Shown one piece after another: positions 45,473 through 57,246 of a stretch of 64,000 bases of DNA. Every line of letters starts with the position of its first letter. Within the stretch, counting starts at the first letter, position 1. The DNA is from Coniferiporia sulphurascens. Lineage: Eukaryota > Basidiomycota > Agaricomycetes > Hymenochaetales > Hymenochaetaceae. The notes below the pieces were generated by a model. The model did not search any database, was not told the DNA's origin, and worked only from the letters and a program-made list of their open reading frames with translations. The position numbers were made by a program, and so were the translations under genes. The stretch covers positions 620,001 to 684,000 of the forward strand of contig NBBA01000003.1 of the NCBI GenBank assembly GCA_002794785.1, written 5' to 3'.

Positions 45473-47052
45473 TCAGTGTCCTCCTGGCTTTTGACCGGCT
45501 TTTCGGCTGTCGTCGTTGTCAACTTTCACAGCTGCTGTATCCTGAAATAACTAATGTTAGCTTTTAAGCTGTCTGGTATATGTAGTGTTTCGGCATACAT
45601 CTTCGTCCTCTCCTGCAGAGTCATCCCTCCTGTTTCTCCTTCCCTTTCTTTCCTTTGCCTCCTCTTTTCTTACGATATCCAATGCAACCTGGGACCTTTC
45701 TCCAGCTGCTGTCTTTCCTTGGTCCCAGTCCAGCTCGTAATCCCATGCTACGCGCTTAATTTCCCGACGTAGCCCCTTTACCTCGTCAATCAGCTCGTGG
45801 TACGCGTCAACATCAAAACCGCGCTCAGCGTACAGCTTCTGCTGTCGTCGTGACGTGGTCTCCGAGAGCACGGTGCGATACGACACTTCACGATTGTGCC
45901 AGAGAAACCAAAGGTATCCAGAAATGACCGTTCCGAAACCGGTGAGGTACGTGATTGGCTCCATTGTGTCCCAGCCAAGCTCGGTGTCTAATAGAATAAA
46001 AACTTCAGCCTACGCCAAGGCAAACGAATTTTCATGAAACGAACCAAATGTTAGCACGCCTACGGTTACCCACCATGTGGACATGATTCCCGCACCAGCA
46101 AATGCAACTCTTTGAGTCGACTGGCGTGCAATACGGTCGCATTCACTCCTAATGCGGGCCAGACGATCGATCTGCGCCGTCTTTGCAAGCAGGGCCGCGC
46201 GCAGGAACCTCGTGCGCTCCTCGAAACTCGGCACATTCACGCAGATATGTCGTGCACCAATGGCAATCGTAAAGCTACCCACTCTTGCAGCTTCACGCAA
46301 GAAGTCGCCTATTCCTGTTGACGGACTCCAGTGTTTAGCGGCATCAGGGGAGGTGTGAAAGGTGATAGGAGGGTGGGCTGTCGTGTTTCGAGCATGCGCA
46401 TGCGAATTGTGGCTAGGGGGTTGTTGCTGAGCTGGCTTAATTTCCGGGCCCTCCGAGCGAATGAGACCGGCGACGTAACTCAGAGGTTGTCCCGAGTGCA
46501 GCAAGAATATGACACCATGCACTCCCCCGCGGCCCGTCTCCTCTTCCCCAGGGTTCCGCATCATCTCCGATAGAGGCTCCTTCAAACCTCCGCTTTCGAC
46601 TTGTTGCTCCCAAGCTTCCCTATTCTTACTCGTGCTACCATTCGCGGCACCACCACTCAAGGAATCTGAGGGATTATATGGCTTGTAGTGTTGCACCGTG
46701 TTGGAGCTAATCTTGGAAAAAGGGGACGTGGGATCGTTTGACGAGAAGGAAAGTGGCAAGGTGAGTTTATAGAGAGACGCCTTAGTGAATGCGAGATATC
46801 CTGCTCGCGAATTCGGGGGCGTGTAAGAACAGGCAACAAACAGAGTTATAGTATTATACCTTGTTCTTCCCCTGTGGGCGTTCCGGGAGAATCTAAAGGG
46901 TTTGAGGCTCCGCGAGGCGTGTCTTTGGGTGACGAATAAGTTCGATGTGAAGTACAAGTTAGCGCTCTAAAGCCGAGTATCCTGCATCTATCATCCCACA
47001 GGGAAGGGCGGGTGCCACGGGTATAGCAACGGATGGTATAGTACATGTGCAT
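45473..47052 (-). CDS. MCU: Mitochondrial calcium uniporter pore subunit (MCU)
   Basis: Pore-forming subunit of the inner-membrane Ca2+ uniporter. Four exons (46860-47052, 46045-46803, 45599-45987, 45473-45541) give 469 residues. The N-terminus (MYYTIRCYTRGTRPSLWDDR) is basic and presequence-like; a start six bases upstream is included here. FTKASLYKLTLPLSF begins the matrix domain. A coiled coil (IDRLARIRSECDRIARQSTQ) precedes TM1 (VAFAGAGIMSTWWVTVGVLTF). The selectivity-filter motif ELGWDTMEPITYL (WDxxEP) follows directly across the second intron, and TM2 is GFGTVISGYLWFLWHNRE. A charged C-terminal tail contains KLYAERGFDVDAYHELIDEV. Fungi keep MCU patchily. No EMRE or MICU gene is visible here, and fungal homologs usually lack EMRE. 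Confidence 0.92.
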
Positions 47053-47509
47053 GTGGGCGAACTCGACGAAGGAACAAAAGGATGAAAGCAAACGGACATG
47101 TTGCCTGTGAGTGCAGCACTGCAGTGGGGCACACACTGAGAAGGTCAAAGTGTATTAGCCCTGATGTCATCATATTCCTTTTTGGGGCAGTCACCGCCAC
47201 GCGTACACTTACTTATGTTCTAAACTTACATAACGAGGGCTGAAGAAATTCAACTTCAAGTCCACCAAGTTCTTAGCTTCGTCCGGCAAAGCGGAAACAT
47301 TCTCTTCGCATAAGTTCCTAAGGCACTATTTATCCAAACACCGGGTTCACGTCCAAAATCAAGCTGGGAATCCCGTTTTCGATGAGAACAAACCGGAGCC
47401 TATAGGCCACCGATCGTTCCCGTTGCCTCAAACTCCGATGAATGTGCTGGATAAAAACAGAGAAACGAGTGCAGCAAGGTCACAGTCTACGTCTATGCCC
47501 GAGAAAAGT
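47053..47509. other. Intergenic region with a long unexplained open frame
   Basis: Upstream of MCU. On the plus strand a frame from about 47235 to 47547 is open for about 100 codons (contains RSFPLPQTPMNVLDKNRE) without a good start. It overlaps the antisense end of the Zn2Cys6 gene. I do not call it a gene. Confidence 0.3.
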
Positions 47510-48070
47510 TCATCCGTTCTTAATCCAGCCTTCTCCCATTTTAGTTGAGTGTATGATTCCGCTTTTGCAGGCAACGTTACTGAGTCTCCGCCCTGTGCGT
47601 GTCTATTGGTTACTTTGTGCTACTTAGAAAAACCGCGCCGTTGCGACTTACACAGGCTTATAGATGCATTCCAGCTTACGTTGGGCGCAGTTGGTGCAAA
47701 TCGAACGACCGTCGCATTTGAGCTTTCTACCTGAATTGGGCGGGCCCGAATAAACATCGCGTGGCATTTCCAGGTAGAATAGGTGTCCTACCTCTGCAGA
47801 AGGTGCACGCCATCGGTGTCCTCCTTGGAACTCTGTAGCTATCTTGATCGACCATGTCGCCGCTAGGTGCGGCGTAACCTGTGTCTGTGTTCTAATTATG
47901 AAAATCAGGGATGCAGGAGCCAGCATCAGTTCCTGTGTATCAAGTGAAATGCAAGCCCAATCCTTACCGACGGAGACATGAGGGTGGAGGGATAGGGCGA
48001 CAGGGGAACGGAGCGGGGATGGCTCTTTATCTACGCGACGGATACTTATACTCGCACCTCCAAAGGACAT
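47510..48070 (-). CDS. Short Zn2Cys6 binuclear-cluster protein
   Basis: Joining four exons (47968-48070, 47792-47878, 47652-47730, 47510-47579) restores a perfect fungal binuclear zinc cluster. It reads RRTPMACTFCRGRKLKCDGR and continues SICTNCAQRKLEC, with six Cys at the usual spacing. The YRVPRRTPMAC lead-in is typical of basidiomycete factors. The second intron splits the cluster after FCR. The predicted protein is only about 112 residues and lacks the fungal-specific transcription factor middle domain. Either the C-terminal exon is wrongly resolved or this is a truncated, DNA-binding-only factor. The zinc cluster itself is secure. The last exon is weak. Confidence 0.7.
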
Positions 48071-49826
48071 CTGAAGAAGTAGGTCTCGATTTCAGCTCGT
48101 GAACGCCGCCTACCTTTACGTCCTCCAAAAGTTCTCTTTCGGCGAAGCACATGCTGTCGTGTACTTTGTCCCTGCCCATGGCTTCCGTGCTTCTTCAAAT
48201 AAGCGGCATGAAAACGAGTGAAGGGCGCACGCGGGTCCAACACAGTTGGGCCCCTAGAACGTGACTTGTTGATGGAAGAGCCTTTTGGATAACGGGAATG
48301 GGGACAAACCCGAGGTATGAAGCTCGAGCGTGTACATTTATTCCTTAAGTCGCCTTTGGTCCATCTGGATACTTGCTATAATTAATAGCCCGATTTACAC
48401 AGAGCTTGGAACCTTGGGTCGCACACTTTATGCTTTGCCCCTGTGCTTTTTGGGTTTTTGGGTTCAGCCCGATGTGCTCTGTGCAACCCACCATCACGGC
48501 CTTCACAAGGCTTTAGAGTACGTCTGGGGGCCAGACAAATTCTGCACAGATTGCATGGAAGCCGTGCCGACGTAACCCCAAAACTAGCGTGGTGTGCTCA
48601 GTCAACGGGGTATACTATACACTCAGCCCTGGAAAGCGTTTTCCCGCGCTCTTTATTCTGAACACGATTACCGTTATCACAGCCTCCAAGTCTCGAGCTC
48701 TCGACCGCTCGGTGGCTGATTATTCGCTCATTCAGCTGGAATGAATGCAAAGAATTTGTGTGGCTGAAAGGATTCTCCCGCAGCCTTGGTAGTCTATCAA
48801 TACCTGCCATAGTTGCCGGTTGACCTCCACCAGCGCTTTATCTGATCCTATCCTGCAACCATCTCTGTACATTTCCTTATGAGACACGCCTTGCCCCCTG
48901 CCCTTTCCCCCCTGCCTCCCACTACAGCCCTCGCCGTGCAGGTCCCATTCAATTTATGAAGGGACCTCCATCTGGCTTCGGGACGACAGGGGCGTCCGGA
49001 ACTCTGCAACTGCTCGGAGAAAGTCGCGCGGGCTTTTAAACGTATTCAACGGCGTTGTTGGCACAACCTTCGGAAGGGACCGAAGCGCCACATCTTCTGC
49101 CGTCCCCCGCTCTCCCTATTTCCGAGAGGCGAAGGCGAATCGTGGTCAGGTACAGTCTGTCCTGAAGGGTTCCAGTCTCGCCTCAACTAGAACCCATACC
49201 AGTTCGTCCGTTGATATCGATACTGGGTCGAGACCACCTCGCCCTCTTTTCCTGGATGCCTGCCCCCCTTTCCGCCATCCCACTTCTCCGAATCCAGAAG
49301 GTAGGCTGGTTGAGGGTCCGCGCTAAACCCAGCCTTAATACACAACGAAACCATTTCGCAATCACGATCATAATTTATAGACAGGTGCACTGCCTCCCCT
49401 ACACGGCTTTAGGCCGCCGCCAATGCGGCCCGATTCGCTCCCATCGCTTAGCCTTGCCAACATATGTACTCAACGCAAATTGCGCGATCGGAATCAGTAT
49501 CACCCACGTCAATATGCAAGATATTGCAGAATTGTCTTCTGGAGTCGCCTCAATTGCGAGCCGGACAGGCGTAGGACGTAGTCCAATGTGGTCTTGTAGC
49601 CCATCCCTCCCGTCAATACAACATAGTAAACATAAAGCGTAGATAGCCAGAACAAATCAATAAGCAAGAGCAATATCATGATGTGTACGTAGAAAGCGTG
49701 AAAGGAATAAGTTATCATAAACTAAAAATAGGAAGGGGGTTGCGCGGTGGAAACGGATTCTCCGGGAAAACAGCATAATATAGGAGCAATCAGAATGACA
49801 TGAACAGTTATTTGATTACCTGGTAG
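48071..49826. other. Intergenic region of 1.75 kb
   Basis: No convincing frame on either strand. The tract holds the upstream region of the Zn2Cys6 gene and the 3' flank of the large orphan. Pyrimidine-rich stretches occur around 48890-48930. No repeat or RNA gene is recognised. Confidence 0.35.
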
Positions 49827-52800
49827 TCATGTGGGTGGCCATGTTACATTCCGAGGAGGGTCTCTCCAGACATCCCACACGCCCTCTCGTAAGGAGCAAA
49901 TTAACTCCACAAGCTCCTGCCAGATAGCAGTCAAGAGACGCATCCATTCAGTCTGCGTGCCGGTATCATGCAGGTCGGAGCGCACGCGCCCAGGCACAGA
50001 TAATCGTAGTAGATTTGGGTTCGTTATGTGAATGTGCAATTCCGGATAGAAGGGGTCGATGTATGTTGTGAGGAATAGTCGTCGCGCGCCCATAGAAATC
50101 AATCTAGACAGGCGTGTCAAAGGACTGAGACGGATGTATCGCTTAGAGACTACATACCGATAAAAGGAGACGAAGATAACTATTTGTATCACCAGCGCCC
50201 AGAACACGATGGAATATGAACGGCGAGTCTAGGGGAGAAGAATGAACGACACTGAAAGCCTTGTCGAAGGGAACACCCACCGAGGCATATTTATTGGGAT
50301 TAGCCGCGTTCAGCTGGGAGGGCAGATCATCCGCTTTGAGTATCTGAATCTTGGTCAATAGCCTCTCGCGTTGCTCCTTTGCCCTGATCGACCGAGCTTT
50401 TAAATCTTCAATGTTCGCATCAACGGCATCAGGGGCTGGCGGATCCCTAGGAGAAACACGCCTTTAACAGAAAGAAGCACAGAAAGACAAGTGACGTACG
50501 TAGGATCGTCGGTGCTGTTAAAGTCATTCCTCAACTCGGCAATAGTCTTCCGGAGTAGCTCAAGCGCCTGCTTACGCTCAAGGTTTTTACCCTCGAGCTC
50601 TTGGAAAAAGCTCGAGACGTCCTCGAGCTCGGCCTGCTTCGGCGCCAGACTCCCTTCGGGTGGGGCCGAGGCCACCTTGGTCTCGTCGATTTCCCTCCCC
50701 ATCGCGTCAAGGATCCGTAATCTGTTCTTTCGTCCAACGGAGACACAGACCCTATTTTCTTTTGCTACATCGTTCGAGACCTCCGCGTTTTCTTCTGCGG
50801 TCGGCGTGATCTCATTCCCGAAGGCATCGAGGACTCGGATACGACGAGGCGTTCGAGGTGAGGGAGGGTCGATTTTCTTGGTAGCCTTAGTAATGACGCT
50901 ACCATCCGCTAAAGAAAGACTATTTGAGGACGACGAACTCTCCTCGTGCACAGACGGGAACAATGGTTTCTCCTCATCAAAGCGAACCTTTTGCTGCTGA
51001 CGCTTCGCCGCGGTCATCGCCGGTGTTGCAAGCCACGCGCCTGGTGGCGCGGGTGTCCCCAGGATCATGGACGTTGCCCGCGAATAGGAGGCCGGGGGAG
51101 TATGCATCTCTTCCCGCTTGACAGTGCGTGCCTTCTCTGGTTCGCGATCGGACAACAGAGAATTTATCCGCGAGTTAGGCGCAGGAGCCGTAAACGGCGT
51201 GTTCCAAGCTCCAGGCGGGCGAGGCGTCTTTGCATCGGCATACTTGTCCTTATGGACAGGCGTGATTGGTGTACGCGCGGGTGCAATGCGGTCGCTTTCT
51301 ACGCCCTCATCGGACGAAGTTGGTGGATCCGGAAGCGGTGGCATGCCTTTTGGAGGTGATGGAGTCTGGAACTCCATCTTTGAAATATTTGTCACAGAAC
51401 GACGCTGCGGAGTTGTTGCGATGGGGTCAGATGGCATTATTGGGGGTGACGGAGGAGGCGAGAAGTTGGCTGGCAGGTACGAAGTTTGTTTGACCGCCGT
51501 ATTTCCCGCCCAACCATTAAGATGCGGCCGCAATATCTGATCGCTATTGCCAGACCGTGACAACCCCCCCTGGTAATTTTCACCATCGTTAGTCGGATCC
51601 TTCTCGGTGGACACACGGGGAGTTGATGACGACGCGGCGATGTCTTCGCCTATAAAGAAAGTATTGGTTGTTAATCTTTTGGCCACATGAGCAAGATGTT
51701 ATGATATAATACCATTGAAAGAATCCAAGTCCGACTCGTGAAAGAAGATCGGATCCGAAGCAATGCTTGTTCTCGGTGGTTTATTCTCATTCTGTTCGGC
51801 GGCCTCCGCGCTCTGCCGTCTTTGTGAGTTCTCAGTGTCCAAGGAAACTAGACCGTTAAGTTTCACAACACGCTCTTTCGCCTTGACTGGAATGTGTGAC
51901 GCGAAAGCCAAAGAAGACTCGGACCAGCCGTTTGATCTCGATCCTGGTGCTGGAGAAGAGGGTCCCGATATACGCTGGAGTCTGACTCTTGGTGTGTCGT
52001 GCTCTTCAAGACCGTCAGCATCGTCTGGCTCGGGGGGAAGGGGGGACTTGCTGCGGGAGTTCGCACGGTCCCGCGTCCTCCGCGGGCTAGGTGGATGCTC
52101 CGGTCTATGGGCTAAGATCTGGGATTGTGTCTTGTGCCGACCTGTCAACGAGCTAGAAGTTGGGTATTTGAAGTTGTTTGAGGAAGCTGATGTATATGAT
52201 AGCGGCTCCGATTCCCGAGGTTCCTGTCCACGAGGCTCCTTTTCATTGGGAATGATGTGTCTCGAAACTGAAAGGCGCCTATTATGTTTCGGAACCGGGA
52301 CCGATCCCGTGCTCGATAATGGTGACGGTGTCTCGCGCCGCAGCCTTTCTGTGGGGGGAGTTAAAATGGACGGTGTTGCCCCAGGTTGACTACGCTCCAG
52401 CCTGGACGAAGGAGAAGAATTGGCAGAGCCGACCCACTTCGGATGCGGCGAGTTCCAATTGCGCTCGCGAAGGTGTTCGTGATCCTTGTCTAATTCCTGA
52501 GAAGCGTGAGATGACGCGCGCGACGACGCACGCGAAGAAGCTTTCGACGACGTCGGCGACGTTGACCGACTACGGTCGTAGTGATTGAATGCCAATGCGG
52601 ATGCTGGTCGTGCGTGCGTAAGGCTCGTAGGCGGGCGCGGGCTATCGCGTGTGGTGAGTGAATCAGTGCGCGGTCGTCCGACCGGTCTTTGCGTGCCATT
52701 GGAGCTAGCAGAGTTGTTTGGGCTTTTTGGACTATCTGGCTTGGACGGCTGACTCATAGTTCGCGCCCTGGCGCGAATGCGCACATGAGCCGGCGAGACC

Positions 52801-54530
52801 GTCGGTGAACGATTGTGTTCGGAATTAAAACCTGCAGGAGATGCATTTTTGTGTTTGGTCTGATCATGCTTCGGTGAAGGCGATTGGTCTTGGTCAATAT
52901 GAAGTCAGCAACACTGATCTAAATCACCCGGAGGTCCGCATAGACACACTTACGTTCGCTTTGGCTTCTGACAGACAGCGCAGGACTTGCCCTACCGAAA
53001 CCACCCTCTGAATTAGAGTACAGTCCTTCGCTGCTTTCCCGACGATGACTGAATCCTGGGGAATTCATCTGATGTCGATCCATGTACGCGCTCAGAGGAC
53101 GGTTCCAGCCCCGTTCCAGTTCGCGTCTCCGGTCATTGACGAGATCGTGTGCGCGTACACTTTGGCTTGAGCTCGGGCGAGAATCTGGTACAGCGATACA
53201 ATCCGTAAGTCGGACCTATCTTCGGTGCTTCAACTGAAACACGCACGAGTAAGTCCAATTGACTCTACACTGCTCTGTCTTGAAAGTGACCGCTCCCGGG
53301 CAATGGAGGGCTTAGACTTTATATGGTCTACGCAAACTGCTTTAAGCCCACTCAGTGTCACAATCACGAACTTGACGTACTGGAAGATGGCCCAGCGATA
53401 GGTGTCCTAGTCTCCGCATCGTCGATCGCTGACCCCTCCGAAGCCGTGGTGTCAACCTGAATATCTCGTATCACCCGCTGCATATCAGAGTCCCCATCCA
53501 TAAGGTCTGCGTCAACTATCAATCAGCAACTTGCTTCGAGAAACAGAAAAGACCCAATGCGAGAGCATACTCGACCCATTGAATAACGACGGAAACTGTG
53601 ATACAGATTGCCGCAGTACAGTACTTGAAGAAGCAGGCGGTGTACTTGTTCTCAATGGTGCTATCTTGCCGTTCACTTGTTCGTCCTCATCAACAGACAT
53701 ATCTGATTCCTATTGAGTACAAGCGAGAACGGGAGATATAAATTGTTGAACAGACCCTTAGCGGATACATCGGTATTGGTACTTGCTCCCAAACTTGAGT
53801 TGACGAGGCGCTCGCGCAGCGATTCATACGTAGCCGCCTGTGAGATCCGAGGGGTCTTCTCGTCTACTCTATCCTTCCCGGCCTCGTCGTCGCTCAAGCT
53901 CACCCGTTTCGTTCTTATGCCTATACGTATGGCCGACGTTTTGACAGGGCTATCATCCGCGCTAGTAGACCCGATACTACCCCTCCGACCCCGGGACTTG
54001 ACCGGCGTATTTCCAGGCTCACGTAAGGCACGGGAGAAAAGGTCCCTCAGACTTGCGTGGGCTGCGCTTGCAGGCGGCGACGGAGAGTATTTATGATTAG
54101 GATAGGGTGTCGCTGGATTCGTGTTTGCGCCACCAACGTCGTCGACATCCTCATCCAAATCGCCCACGTCCAAATCCGACTCGAGCATGGATAGACTGGG
54201 CGACCGCGGTCTTGCCGAAGCTTTAGGAGTCGGCGTAGCCGAGCCCGGGACACGCGCAAGGAGTGCGCGCAGGCGTGCAGCGGGTGTCTCTTCACGGCCT
54301 ACAGCAGGGGTGGACTGCGCCTGCGCAAGAGCACTGAAGTCTGGCGGACCATCGAAGGAGTCGATGGACACTTTTGTGACACCAACACGCGGCGTGCTGG
54401 AATTGTCCTCGTCATCGTCTGTGGTATCGCGGTCGACGTGGTTGTCGCTGTCGTCGACGGTGGCAGCAGCGAAGGAAAACGACTGCCGAGATAGACGAAG
54501 ACGGGAGGGTATCTGGAGATGGCTATCCAT
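49827..54530 (-). CDS. Large disordered orphan with C-terminal membrane anchor
   Basis: Nine exons (53769-54530, 53571-53709, 53381-53515, 52954-53184, 51713-52888, 50500-51649, 50281-50446, 50158-50228, 49827-50103) join in frame into 1368 residues. The protein is mostly disordered and rich in SP/TP sites. Ordered islands: NDRRRELERGWNRPLSAY at about residue 370; two PPGAW motifs (KTPRPPGAWNTPFTAP, LGTPAPPGAWLATPA); two related blocks (RIRVLDAFGNEITP, RLRILDAMGREIDE); and a coiled coil (ELEGKNLERKQALELLRKTI, KARSIRAKEQRERLLTKIQI). The membrane segment IVFWALVIQIVIFVSFY is followed by about 95 residues. This layout suits a nuclear-envelope, spindle-pole or ER tether protein regulated by CDK-type kinases, but no family is rec­ognised. 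It is easily split into several false genes. A start at 54641 is possible. Confidence 0.75.
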
Positions 54531-57246
54531 CGAGTCCGCTGGAGGCGAACGGCGGCAGTTCCGGACCACGGGTTGGGCACGTCGACAAGAACAACTTCCC
54601 GGGCGCGTGGCCCGCGCGCGGCACAAAACAATGCCAAACAACGCGCTATGATTTTTCTAAGCTGAGTGCACGAATATTATACCGGGAAAATTGCTACTAT
54701 TCGATTCCATCTCCCTTAAGATTGTGCTGCGTATATCCCGCACGATTTAATTGATGAAGCCTCACGGTAATCGAGCTCGGATGGATGCGTCAATGAGTGG
54801 GTATAGGCAGGAAGCCCCTGTAAGCGACAGACCCAGAACGCAGTGAAGGGGGGCAGTATCGCTAGTGCCCAACGGTCTCAACCTCGACGAGCCCACGGCT
54901 CAAGGACCCTGCTTCAACGTTTTGGGCTTTATTATCTGTTAGCACTTTGAGGGTGCAATGACCCAAAAACACTAAAGCACGCTAAGCTGCTATCGACGCC
55001 CAAAAGATACTCGCTCTTATAAAGGATATGAGAAGCACGGAGTCAACACTGATGTGGTCCGGAAATTCAATCAGTCCTCGGGATCGGACCTTTGATATTG
55101 TTATGATCCGGGGAAATGTGGGTATATTCGAGAGTATATTGAAGACAGTGACTTCGATTTGCGCCAGCCTTATATAATTCTTGATCTTTCCATGTATATT
55201 TTCCTCATCGGACTCGCTAGATGGCACTAAAGGCCGTCAAATCCCGACTATCGAGTCTCATTATAACTTGAAGATGCAACTATAAAAGGGCATGAGTTCT
55301 CAGGCATCATGCGCGAACCTTGCTTGCCTCGGGCGCTTGCGGCTGCCGTCATATCATGCTACATACTCTCCCCGCCTGTTGAGCACCCCGTGGTCTATTC
55401 AACTCTTATAACAGCCAGCACTTTTCGGACGATTTCCTACAAGCGTTGGCATTGGGTCATCGATGAAGTTCATCGGGCAGGAGTCAGGACTGTGCTAGCG
55501 CTAGTTCTCACTTGTCTGATGATCGTGTCTGATAAAATCCTGCCTTGAACCGGGCTTGACATCCGCTTTCGACCTTTACGAGCTGAAGAGGTGTATACGG
55601 TTTGCGGGCATCTGGGCCTTTGATATCTTTCGATAAGCGGCTTTTGCTAGGACTCAGTGGCACCGTCAACTATACGATATTTGGAAACTGGGCCGTCATA
55701 AACATTTCAGAGTCGATTGCGAATGGAGCTATCGACTCGGCACTTCCGCACAGTCTAGATGTGGCCTAACTGTCAACGACTTGAGGGCATTAATATCTGC
55801 TACGGGGGCCGATCGACGTTCGCACTTATTACGGGTATTATTGCGACGGCCTTTCCGCGTTATGACACCTACGCGAACGCGCTGGCTCCCCAATTCCAGG
55901 ATATAGGGACGTAAAAAGAATTCAGGGCATGTTTTCCCATCGTGATATTTACAATTCTATCTTGTCTCTCACACATTGAGGGCTTGTCGCACCATGGCAT
56001 TGCCTTGTGAGTGGCTTGCACCTGCCGGCAGATTCTTGGGAACGCTCCTGAAGCCATCCCCAGTTATTCCCATACCTTACCTCACATATCCCACGGTTAC
56101 CAGAACCCCCATAGCAACATGCCTTTCTATGAAAACGTTCCAACGGGAGGATGCCAACAAGAAGGCGCCTTGAAAGGATTTTTACGTTTTTGACACGAGC
56201 GCCTATCTACAAGAGAGTCCTCCAGACCTCCTCCACGCGGTGCCACTTCTTCTGTCGTTTTCTATTGACACCGCGAAGTGCTTGCGGACGAACCTCTGGA
56301 GCAAAGTCGAGTTTATGAAGATGTCCATCCGACGTCATCGGGGGAACAACGGCGTCAACACGGTCTGTACTATCTGTACCTTCATTCTCACACAAATAAC
56401 CAAGATTGAATGCCGTTTTTCGTGCCTTAAGTTGCCAGGTGTTTTATAATTACCCCGCGAATTTATGTCGGACACACAGTAGGCTCGCAGACAATAGCTG
56501 GTAGTAGCAAGAGCAGTATCAACCGTTCCGCATTCGCGTATGGTCAGGAACATCGAACCTATAGAGGATGCCGAGAGCAGGTGCCTGATGATGATCGTTT
56601 CCTTCACTAATGACGCATCAAACGCACAACTGTCGCGGTATCCCCGAGAACTTTCTCCCTGTTGTGATTCGTGTAATCTTATCCCAAATTCAGTTGGTCC
56701 CATTATATCCCTATCGTGCCTCTGCCTTCCCCGTCCCTATTGCACTTATCTGTGGCCCTGTGTGCTCCCCGCGGATCTCGAAGTTATCGAGTAGTTGTGC
56801 ACAAACGTAAACAAGCTCCTCCCACAGGCGTTCTGCCGGCAATATTGCACCCGCGTAGAGATTCGGTACAGTAACACCATGCATTTCATTTCCGCAATGT
56901 CCGAAGAGACGCTCCTCAAAATTCCTTTACTTTCTACATGCTCCCTGACTCCCTCATGCAATAATGTGACTTTTGCGCAATAAAGGCTTCTAAATTCCGG
57001 AAGAACCGTCTTCACGATCCAGAGCTTGCGGAAGCAGTCAAAGGCCATAAATATTTAAACCAATTCATTATTTATTATACGTGAAAGGTCCAACACAATG
57101 CCCCATCCCAAAAAGACCAATTAGCACGTGGTGCCGCTACTTTCAGACTACAGTACAGCAAGCAGTTACTTGAACAAACAAATAAACGAACATCCAGTCA
57201 TTTATAGAATTCCTCAGCAAAGGCCCACAATCATCCTCAGCCTCTT
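54531..57246. other. Gene-poor tract of 2.7 kb, possible gene relics
   Basis: No complete gene is supported. Between 55309 and 56400 several plus-strand frames show protein-like composition (SGTVNYTIFGNWAVINIS; LPHISHGYQNPHSNMPFYE; LLLSFSIDTAKCL) but do not join under normal splice rules, and stops intervene. They may be remnants of a decayed secreted or membrane protein gene, or chance. No terminal repeats or transposase motifs are visible. Confidence 0.35.

Noticed and set aside
47235..47547. Plus-strand open frame of about 100 codons upstream of MCU
   Set aside because: It has no start codon in good context, no splice partner found, and overlaps the Zn2Cys6 gene on the other strand.
54531..54641. 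Upstream start at 54641 for the large orphan
   Set aside because: The extra 37 residues are Arg/Cys-rich and leader-like. The Met at 54530 starts the Ser/Asp-rich protein-like sequence. It cannot be excluded without transcripts.
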